Shown one piece after another: positions 1-4,974 of a DNA stretch of 8,014 nt. A program made the position numbers and the translations under genes. The first letter of the stretch is position 1, and each line of letters starts with the position of its first letter. Source of the stretch: Clostridium sp. UBA6640 (GTDB lineage Bacteria; Bacillota; Clostridia; Clostridiales; Clostridiaceae); assembly GCF_002455975.1 (NCBI RefSeq), contig NZ_DKLM01000116.1, positions 1-8,014 of the forward strand, in the 5' to 3' direction. The notes beneath the pieces are model-generated. The model was not told the origin of the DNA, did no database searches, and worked only from the letters and a program-made list of their open reading frames with translations.

Positions 1-225
1 GTTCCCCTGAGGTGCAGTATAATTTGGAGTAAGAATCAGTGAGATTATACTAAATTTATAGAGATATGCAATGTTATTAAAATATTCTTTAATGTTGTAG
101 ATACAGTGCCATACCATACTGCACCCCAAGGGTCTATATAGAAAAATAGTTACGAGGCTTAAGTTTTGTGACTAATTTAACTTTATTTTAAATTTTTAAT
201 TCACATATAGACCCCAGGGGTGGAA
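1..225. repeat. Three related inverted GC-rich motifs upstream of comM
   Basis: Three copies of a motif of about 25 bp stand out in very AT-rich DNA. Copy 1 (about 2-23) and copy 3 (about 204-228) are on the + strand, and copy 2 (about 115-139) is inverted. Copy 1 and copy 2 pair as arms 4-20 and 116-132 (15 of 17 positions, with GGTGCAGTAT/ATACTGCACC exact). Copy 2 and copy 3 pair as arms 124-139 and 205-220 (14 of 16, with GGTCTATAT/ATATAGACC inside). The two pairings share 124-132, so they exclude each other. Each copy also has a small internal palindrome, for example ACCCC-A-GGGGT at 211-221. No coding frame explains the block. It could be ends of small mobile elements, a structured RNA leader, or protein binding sites. 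Copy 1 is close to the window edge and may be incomplete. Confidence 0.6.
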
Positions 226-252
226 GATAATACTGTGTAGCTATCCTTCAAT

Positions 253-281
253 TGTATAAATAATTTAAGAGTGGATATAAA
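253..281 (+). promoter_or_regulatory. Weak candidate sigma-A promoter for comM-dprA
   Basis: TTGTAT (253-258) and TATAAA (276-281) are separated by 17 bp and lie about 35 bp before the comM start. The -10 matches the consensus at five of six positions, but the -35 at only three. In DNA this AT-rich such matches arise easily by chance. Confidence 0.25.
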
Positions 282-317
282 TTACATATAAGATAGGGTT
301 AAAGGAGGAGCATAGGA

Positions 318-1856
318 ATGGCTTCAGTGGTTAATAGTTTTGCTATAAGTGGCGTTGATGGATATTTAGTAAATATAGAAACGGATGTTATAGGTGGGCC
401 AGCATCTATAAATATTGTAGGGCTAGGTGATGCTGCAATTAAAGAAGCTAAGGAGAGACTTCAAGCATCAATTATAAATTCTAGATTTCATTTTCCTAAT
501 AAAAAAATCATTATAAATTTAGCTCCAGGGGATGTTAAAAAAAGTGGTTCTCATTTTGATTTAGGTATGGCCATAGGCTTAATAGTTCAAAGTAAACAGG
601 TTACATTTCCTCACCTTGAAAGCTATGGATTTATTGGAGAACTTTCTTTGAATGCAGATCTACGTCCTTGTAGCGGAGTATTGCCAATGGTCATGGAGGC
701 AAAGAGAATAGGAATTAATAATATTATTTTACCTAAGGAAAATATAAGGGAAGCATCTTTAGTTAGTGATATAAATGTATTTGGATTTAATAAGCTTTCT
801 GAAGTCATTGATTTTCTTCAAGGGGTTAGCACTTATACAATAGAAGATTATAAAGATGAACATATTATAAGATCAGAAAGTATTTTAGATTTTAAAGATG
901 TAAAAGGACAAGATGATGTTATTGAGTACATAATTGCAGCAGCAGCAGGTGGACATAATATACTTATGTCAGGTACTCCAGGCTGCGGAAAGTCCATGAT
1001 AGCAAAACGATTTCCTACAATATTACCAACCCTTTCAGAAGAAGAAGCTTTAGAAGTTACAAAGATTTATAGTGTAGCAGGGCTTATTAAAAGCAAAGGG
1101 GATTTAATAAAAGAAAGGCCTTTTAGATCACCTCACCACAATGCTTCTACAAATTCTTTAATTGGTGGTGGGAATAATGCTATTCCAGGGGAAATATCCC
1201 TTGCTCATAATGGAGTTTTATTCTTGGATGAAATTGCAGAATTTAATAAGAAGACTTTAGAAGCACTAAGGCAGCCTATGGAGGATAAAGTAGTTACTAT
1301 ATCAAGAGTTAAGTATACTCACACATATCCTGCCAACTTTATGTTGGTCTCAGCTATGAATCCATGCCCCTGTGGATACTTTGGGCATGAACGATGTAAA
1401 TGCAGTGATTATGAAGTTTTAAAATATAGGCAAAAAATATCTGGACCTATTTTAGATAGAATTGATATACAAAAATATATGAATCCAGTGGATTTTATCG
1501 ATTTATCAGAATTTAAACCATCTTTAAGCTCTAGTAGTTTAAGGGAGAGAGTAGAGTTTGCAAGAAATATTCAAAGAAAAAGATTTGAGAATATAGCTAA
1601 TGTTAACTGTAACAATCAAATGAAGGATAGTCATGTAAGAGAGTTTTGTGCATTAGACAATGAAGGAAAAGAAATTATGAAGAAGGCATATGATGTATTT
1701 AAGTTTAGTGCTAGAAGCTTTAATAAATTTTTAAAGGTAGCAAGAACTTTTGCAGATTTGGATGATTCTAAAAATATTGAAAAGTCTCATGTTGTAAAAG
1801 CATTAATGAGTAGAGATTTGGAAAAAGAAGAGGGAAGAATGGATGTGGTTTCCTAA
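318..1856 (+). CDS. comM: ComM/YifB family AAA+ ATPase (Mg chelatase-like)
   Basis: This 512 aa protein has the usual length for the YifB/ComM family. The N-terminal Lon-protease-like ChlI domain covers about residues 15-140. The AAA+ Mg-chelatase domain covers about 185-395, with Walker A GTPGCGKS (219-226), Walker B LFLDE (301-305), the SAMNPCPCG segment (345-353) and the GPILDRID arginine segment (376-383). The Cys pairs C350/C352 and C360/C362 are the conserved possible metal-binding cluster. The C-terminal lid domain (about 405-500) contains SARSFNKFLKVART. ComM is a branch-migration helicase in Gram-negative natural transformation; in Firmicutes the role is less well tested, so that function is inferred. 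The ATG at 318 is fixed by AAAGGAGG at 301-308, nine bases upstream. The stop codon abuts the dprA start, which indicates one transcript. The older label 'magnesium chelatase' does not imply chlorophyll synthesis. Confidence 0.96.
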   Translation: MASVVNSFAISGVDGYLVNIETDVIGGPASINIVGLGDAAIKEAKERLQASIINSRFHFPNKKIIINLAPGDVKKSGSHFDLGMAIGLIVQSKQVTFPHLESYGFIGELSLNADLRPCSGVLPMVMEAKRIGINNIILPKENIREASLVSDINVFGFNKLSEVIDFLQGVSTYTIEDYKDEHIIRSESILDFKDVKGQDDVIEYIIAAAAGGHNILMSGTPGCGKSMIAKRFPTILPTLSEEEALEVTKIYSVAGLIKSKGDLIKERPFRSPHHNASTNSLIGGGNNAIPGEISLAHNGVLFLDEIAEFNKKTLEALRQPMEDKVVTISRVKYTHTYPANFMLVSAMNPCPCGYFGHERCKCSDYEVLKYRQKISGPILDRIDIQKYMNPVDFIDLSEFKPSLSSSSLRERVEFARNIQRKRFENIANVNCNNQMKDSHVREFCALDNEGKEIMKKAYDVFKFSARSFNKFLKVARTFADLDDSKNIEKSHVVKALMSRDLEKEEGRMDVVS

Positions 1857-2939
1857 ATGGACAATATAGAAGTATTTTATATTTGGCTTAGCAAACTAAA
1901 AAATGTAGGAGTTAAAACCACAAGAATTTTATTAAAAGAATTTAGCTGCCCTTATAAAATATACACTTCTAATAAAGAAGAACTTAGCAGAATAAAAGGG
2001 CTAAGAAAAATCTCAATAGAAAGCATATTAAGTAGTAGAGACTTAAAAGAGGCACGAGAAATATATAATAAATGTTTAACTTTAGGGATAAAAATATTAA
2101 CTTATGAAGATAAATTATATCCCAATTATACTAAAGAATGTGATGAAAGTCCGATAGTACTTTATTACAGAGGTGAATTGAAGGAAATAAAGGATGGTGT
2201 AAGTATTGTAGGGTCAAGAAGATGTAGTGGTTATGGGAAAAATGTAACCAGAGAAGTAGCAGAGGCTTTAGTTTTAAAAGATATTCCTATAATTAGCGGC
2301 TTTGCTAAAGGCATAGATAGCCAAGCGCATACTGTAGCAATAAAAAATGGTGGATATACACTAGCTTTTTTAGGAAATAGTGTTGACATATGTTATCCTT
2401 CAGAACAAAAAGAACTTATGAAAAAAATTATCGATAATGGTGCAATATTAGCTCAGTTTCCACCTACAACTAAGCCTGAATATTATAATTTTCCTAAGAG
2501 AAATTATTTAATAGCATCATGGTGCAAGAAACTTTTAGTAGTAGAAGCTTCGGAAAAAAGTGGTGCCTTAATAACTGCAAATTTTGGCAGAATGTTAAAT
2601 CGAGAAATATATGCAGTACCTAATAATATATATTCAAGAGAAGCCATAGGGACAAACAAACTAATATTAGAAGAAAAGGCGAAAATCTTTATAAATACTT
2701 CTCAGCTAATAGATGATAAAAGAGTAATGGCTAATGTTCAATTAAGCTTATTTGATAATTTAACAGATTTAGAAGAAGATATAGTAAATCTATTAATGGA
2801 AAGACCTATGTGCTTTAGTGAGCTAATAAATAGAATGGAAAAAAGTTATTTAGAAATAAGACATTTAATAAACACTATGGAATTTCAGGGTAAGATCCAA
2901 AGTAAAGGAGGAATTATTTCTTTGGTAAGAGCATTTTAG
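1857..2939 (+). CDS. dprA: DNA processing protein DprA (Smf)
   Basis: DprA protects incoming single-stranded DNA in the cytoplasm and loads RecA during transformation. This 360 aa protein has an N-terminal helix-hairpin-helix/SAM-like region (about 5-70), the Rossmann-like DprA core (about 85-280) and a C-terminal winged-helix domain (about 300-356). Core motifs are SIVGSRRCSGYG (116-127), SGFAKGIDSQAH (147-158), FPKRN (212-216) and VVEASEKSGALITANFG (228-244). Several usual family positions differ: RNY instead of RNR (215-217), AVPNN instead of AVPG (253-257), GNSVDICYP in the YP motif (173-181), and EEKAK where G-A normally follows the N-x-LI motif (272-276). The reading frame is intact. 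The ATG directly follows the comM stop (TAA 1854-1856) with no strong Shine-Dalgarno close by, so translational coupling is likely. In many Firmicutes topA follows dprA; here a 2 kb non-coding block does. Confidence 0.95.
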   Translation: MDNIEVFYIWLSKLKNVGVKTTRILLKEFSCPYKIYTSNKEELSRIKGLRKISIESILSSRDLKEAREIYNKCLTLGIKILTYEDKLYPNYTKECDESPIVLYYRGELKEIKDGVSIVGSRRCSGYGKNVTREVAEALVLKDIPIISGFAKGIDSQAHTVAIKNGGYTLAFLGNSVDICYPSEQKELMKKIIDNGAILAQFPPTTKPEYYNFPKRNYLIASWCKKLLVVEASEKSGALITANFGRMLNREIYAVPNNIYSREAIGTNKLILEEKAKIFINTSQLIDDKRVMANVQLSLFDNLTDLEEDIVNLLMERPMCFSELINRMEKSYLEIRHLINTMEFQGKIQSKGGIISLVRAF

Positions 2940-3239
2940 GCAGTTATATTAGTAAACAATTAAATATTGCGTTTATTGAAAAATAATTTAGCAAAATGTA
3001 AATTATTAAAGATTTAATTTTAAAGTATATTAAGCAACATAATAAAAGAATGGGTTAATATACAATTTGTCGATTTTTGCATATAACAAACATAAAAAAT
3101 ATGATTTTTATTAATTTATGAAAGAAGCTTGTTAAATTTAATTATCTTTTGCATTTAAATTATGTACAAGTATTAAGAATTTGAGAGTAATTTGTTAATA
3201 TTATTTAAAAAACATAAAAACATATAATTTATAATGTAT
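2940..3239. other. AT-rich non-coding spacer after dprA
   Basis: I see no credible reading frame, RNA gene or terminator here. The only hairpins are A-T only, such as ATAAAAA/TTTTTAT near 3092-3110. The comM-dprA message therefore has no obvious terminator before the hairpin at 3398, which may serve it at the end of a 3' UTR of about 480 bases. A single TGTCGAT (3068-3074) is one base from a Spo0A box, but alone it is not evidence. Confidence 0.5.
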
Positions 3240-3372
3240 AATGAGAAACATATAGCAAAACTTTAATATAGTTATTTCCACTAATTATGTATTAAAGTTA
3301 ATCATTATAATACTCAATTATTGATGGAGTATTATATAAAAAATGCAATAATCTTTTACATTGTCCCTCATT

Positions 3373-3398
3373 TAAGCTTTTAAGTATTTAAAAGCTTA
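3373..3398. repeat. Perfect 11-bp hairpin just before the terminator
   Basis: TAAGCTTTTAA (3373-3383) and TTAAAAGCTTA (3388-3398) form a perfect stem with a four-base loop. Its last base is the first base of the terminator stem at 3398. Such back-to-back hairpins occur in attenuators, but no downstream gene supports that here. Confidence 0.5.
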
Positions 3399-3428
3399 AG
3401 CCCTATGAAATTCATAGGGCTTATTTTT
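3398..3428 (+). terminator. Rho-independent terminator
   Basis: AAGCCCTATGAA (3398-3409) and TTCATAGGGCTT (3411-3422) form a perfect inverted repeat around a single base, in practice a stem of about 10 bp with a five-base loop. TTATTTTT follows on the + strand. This is the strongest terminator between dprA and the surface-protein gene. The T-tract is clearly better on the + strand than on the - strand. Confidence 0.85.
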
Positions 3429-3752
3429 GTTCATTATTAAAAGAGCTTAGACAATAAAAAACTACGGGAATTAAGTATGAAAGATGAAAATTAAGATTAA
3501 AAAACTGGCTTGAAATAATAAGAAGCAGTAAAAGAAACTTACATATTAGAATTTTTTGTGAAATTTTAATTTTAATTTTAATTTCAGCTTTAAAAAGTAG
3601 CCCTTTTTTATTCAAGTCATAGTATATAAGGGGAGTTCAAAGAAATTTGATTTAAATGAAGCAAAATATTTACGACGAAAGAAAAAATTTATAAATATGA
3701 TGAAATATAGAAAGAATCTAGCTTAAAATATTAAAAAAGCTAATGAATTTCT
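3429..3752. other. Non-coding spacer with no credible gene
   Basis: This stretch contains a short tandem AATTTT repeat (about 3561-3584) and a 6-bp stem TAGCTT/AAGCTA (3719-3724 with 3737-3742). An AAGGGGAG (3629-3636) looks like a Shine-Dalgarno site, but the next ATG on the + strand (3656) is 19 bases away and its frame stops after 12 codons. It may be the remnant of a micro-gene that once used the terminator at 3753. Confidence 0.4.
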
Positions 3753-3789
3753 AAGGTATTGGCTTGTGTCAATGCCTTTCTTTATTTTT
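3753..3789 (+). terminator. Terminator-like hairpin, wobble version of the one at 4450
   Basis: AAGGTATTGGC (3753-3763) pairs with GTCAATGCCTT (3768-3778) across a TTGT loop. All 11 positions pair if two G-U wobbles are allowed, and TCTTTATTTTT follows. The left arm is identical to that of the terminator at 4450-4460, so the two are related copies. No intact gene lies directly upstream. Confidence 0.7.
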
Positions 3790-3904
3790 AACTCAAAATT
3801 AGATAAAGTCTCAAATTTTATTTATGTATAGCAATTTATATAGAGTTTCATAATAGAAATTTAATTTATACATGATTTTAATTTCCATAATAAAATTCTT
3901 ACCA

Positions 3905-4041
3905 TGAATTAAAAATGAAGAATGAATAATTATGGTTAAAACTCCACTGTCAAAGTCTTTGGTGTTTTTAGAATAAATTCTATTTTAAGAAACCCACTAA
4001 GGAAAAATTTCATCCTAAATTCTCCATTGTCCACTGATTAA
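3905..4041. repeat. Degenerate clostridial intergenic repeat element
   Basis: The segment begins with AATTAAAAATGAAGAATGAA-type sequence and ends with TCCATTGTCCACTGATTAA (4023-4041). The reverse complement of that end matches 4510-4528 at 17 of 19 bases, which ties this segment to the repeat element at 4496-4823. From memory, such words recur in intergenic repeats of several Clostridium genomes. The left boundary is uncertain, and I see no transposase gene or clear target-site duplication. Confidence 0.45.
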
Positions 4042-4134
4042 GTAATTATACTTCCTAATAATAAGCAAATAATGAAATAATGATATAAAATATACATTTT
4101 TGTAAAAACTTTAATATAACTTTAATTTTAAAAG

Positions 4135-4163
4135 AAACATTTTCGAGTTTTCCTCATAGTATA
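4135..4163 (+). promoter_or_regulatory. Possible sporulation-type (sigma-K/E-like) promoter
   Basis: AAACA at 4135-4139 lies 15 bp before CATAGTATA at 4155-4163. The second box fits the CATAnnnTA -10 of sigma-K promoters, and the first fits their short AC-containing -35. It is about 150 bp before the 31-codon gene. The match is short and could be chance. Confidence 0.2.
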
Positions 4164-4217
4164 TATAAGAAAGCTGAAAATTAATAAGAATAAGCTTTCA
4201 TAACTAAAGATAGGATT

Positions 4218-4247
4218 TTGTAAAATTAGCTATAAAGTAACTATAAT
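4218..4247 (+). promoter_or_regulatory. Candidate sigma-A promoter of the 31-codon gene
   Basis: TTGTAA (4218-4223) and a perfect TATAAT (4242-4247) are separated by 18 bp. The inferred transcript would start near 4254 and have a leader of about 64 bases before the ATG at 4318. It is the best sigma-A-like match I found between dprA and the surface-protein gene. Confidence 0.45.
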
Positions 4248-4317
4248 ATTTAATCAATTAAAAGCTAGCACTAATTAATTTTCCAAAGATATAAATAAAA
4301 TAATGGGGGAAATTTAT

Positions 4318-4413
4318 ATGTATAATGAAAATGATTATGGCTATAGATGCGGCCATCATGAAGAAGATAAATGCAAAAAAGAAAAAGAAAAAGATAAATG
4401 TAAAAAAAGATAG
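4318..4413 (+). CDS. 31-aa Cys/His/Lys-rich micro-protein, unknown function
   Basis: The reading frame starts at ATG 4318 and ends with TAG at 4411-4413. GGGGGA at 4305-4310 lies seven bases before the ATG, a good ribosome binding site. A promoter-like pair at 4218-4247 precedes it and a strong terminator follows at 4450-4480, so it looks like a complete single-gene transcript. The peptide begins MYNENDYGYRCGHHEEDKC. It has three Cys (11, 19, 28), two adjacent His (13, 14) and a repeated DKCKK word (17-21 and 26-30), in a lysine/glutamate-rich hydrophilic tail with no membrane segment. The Cys/His spacing would suit metal or redox chemistry, but that is a guess. I do not recognise the family. 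A spore-associated or metal-binding peptide are alternatives. Confidence 0.6.
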   Translation: MYNENDYGYRCGHHEEDKCKKEKEKDKCKKR

Positions 4414-4449
4414 TATAATTTATCAATTATAAAAAATAATTAAATCTTT

Positions 4450-4480
4450 AAGGTATTGGCATATGCCAATACCTTTTTTT
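4450..4480 (+). terminator. Strong rho-independent terminator of the micro-gene
   Basis: AAGGTATTGGC (4450-4460) and GCCAATACCTT (4465-4475) form a perfect 11-bp stem with an ATAT loop, overlapping a run of seven T (4474-4480). It lies 36 bases after the stop codon of the 31-codon gene. The stem is a near copy of the hairpin at 3753-3778. Confidence 0.9.
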
Positions 4481-4495
4481 AGCTCTGGAAAACTT

Positions 4496-4823
4496 AGTCA
4501 ATGGAGAACTTAATCAGTGCACAATGCACAGTTCACAATTCACAATTAAGGATGAAATTATTTTTTTAGAAAAATAATTTCTTTGAATATATTTATAACT
4601 AGCAATGTAATTGCTAGTTATAATATGGCGAACACTGTTCGCCGCTACAAAATTAACTCTAAATTTCTCAGTGATAGCTGAGAAATATCTACAATTGTGC
4701 ATTGTGCATTGTGAACTGTGAATTAAATTAAGTTCGCCGCTACAGTTAACTAATTCTAAATTTCTTAGCTTCTGCTGAGAAATACCCTCAATTGTCAATC
4801 GTGAATAGTTAATTCTCAATTGT
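4496..4823. repeat. Composite MITE-like element with nested hairpins and two tandem units
   Basis: About 328 bp of non-coding repeats. CACAGTTCACAATTCACAAT (4527-4546) is inverted at 4701-4720 with one mismatch. Between these arms lie three perfect hairpins: 4554-4565 with 4570-4581 (12 bp), 4593-4606 with 4610-4623 (14 bp), and GGCGAACA-C-TGTTCGCC (4627-4643). A unit beginning GTTCGCCGCTACA occurs twice in tandem (4637-4731 and 4732-4823). Each unit carries an internal 9-bp hairpin, at 4663-4686 and 4760-4783. A minus-strand frame across the block only reads the repeats and has no sign of being a gene. No transposase is present, so any mobility would need help in trans. Confidence 0.7.
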
Positions 4824-4848
4824 ATAAGGGTTATTAATTTTCTATAAG
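4820..4848 (+). promoter_or_regulatory. Candidate promoter of the surface-protein gene
   Basis: TTGTAT (4820-4825) and TATAAG (4843-4848) are 17 bp apart. The -35 overlaps the last bases of the repeat element, so that element may supply part of the promoter. The leader to the ATG at 4975 would be about 120 bases. The -35 matches the consensus at only three positions. Confidence 0.25.
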
Positions 4849-4861
4849 ACTATTAATTATT

Positions 4862-4891
4862 TCTATATAAGTACGATATACATTATATAGA
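4862..4891. promoter_or_regulatory. Inverted repeat, possible operator before the surface-protein gene
   Basis: TCTATATAA (4862-4870) and TTATATAGA (4883-4891) form a perfect 9-bp inverted repeat with a 12-bp centre, just downstream of the candidate -10 box. The position suits a repressor site or an mRNA leader hairpin. The arms are almost only A and T, so chance is a real alternative. Confidence 0.3.
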
Positions 4892-4974
4892 CACTAGTAT
4901 TAGAAGGAATATTATAGCAATATGAAGAAATATAAATAATTATAAGTTATGCGCAAGAAAAGGAGAGTAGAAGA

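Larger units (their letters stand above)
3240..3430 (+). ncRNA. Candidate structured RNA ending in a terminator
   Basis: Four hairpins follow one another: 3259-3270 with 3288-3299 (AACTTTAATA/TATTAAAGTT plus two further pairs), 3306-3315 with 3327-3336 (TATAATACTC/GAGTATTATA), 3373-3383 with 3388-3398, and the terminator at 3398-3422. AATGAG (3240-3245) can pair with CTCATT (3367-3372) to close the first part as a multibranch fold. Three TATAAT boxes at 3223, 3230 and 3237 could give a transcription start near 3240, but no good -35 is visible. There is no reading frame inside and no gene directly downstream. It could be a small RNA or simply the folded 3' UTR of dprA. I do not recognise a known RNA family. 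Confidence 0.3.

Noticed and set aside
623..808. Minus-strand 61-codon frame inside comM
   Set aside because: It is antisense to a conserved domain of comM and has no ribosome binding site.
2904..2911. Perfect AAAGGAGG near the 3' end of dprA
   Set aside because: It encodes the Lys-Gly-Gly of the winged-helix domain and is followed only by a six-codon TTG frame, so it is explained by coding.
3068..3074. TGTCGAT as a Spo0A box
   Set aside because: It is a single seven-base near-match with one mismatch and no adjacent promoter or gene, so chance is sufficient.
3561..3584. Tandem AATTTT words as a CRISPR or iteron array
   Set aside because: It is a simple low-complexity repeat with no spacers and too few copies.
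3421..3615. Minus-strand 64-codon frame with a hydrophobic middle, ending at the 3398 terminator hairpin
   Set aside because: It would need a TTG start without any Shine-Dalgarno site, and its start is built on a simple AATTTT-type repeat. The hydrophobic stretch is what AT-rich antisense DNA commonly encodes. Its end at a hairpin is the only hint in its favour, and the T-tract is better on the other strand.
3656..3694. 12-codon + strand frame (MKQNIYDERKNL) before the terminator at 3753
   Set aside because: The only Shine-Dalgarno-like sequence is about 19 bases away and the frame is too short to judge. I could not align it convincingly with the micro-gene at 4318.
4514..4819. Minus-strand open frame of 101 codons
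   Set aside because: It reads through the inverted and tandem repeats (giving words such as NCELCIVH), with no ribosome binding site and no protein-like composition. It is a by-product of the repeat element.
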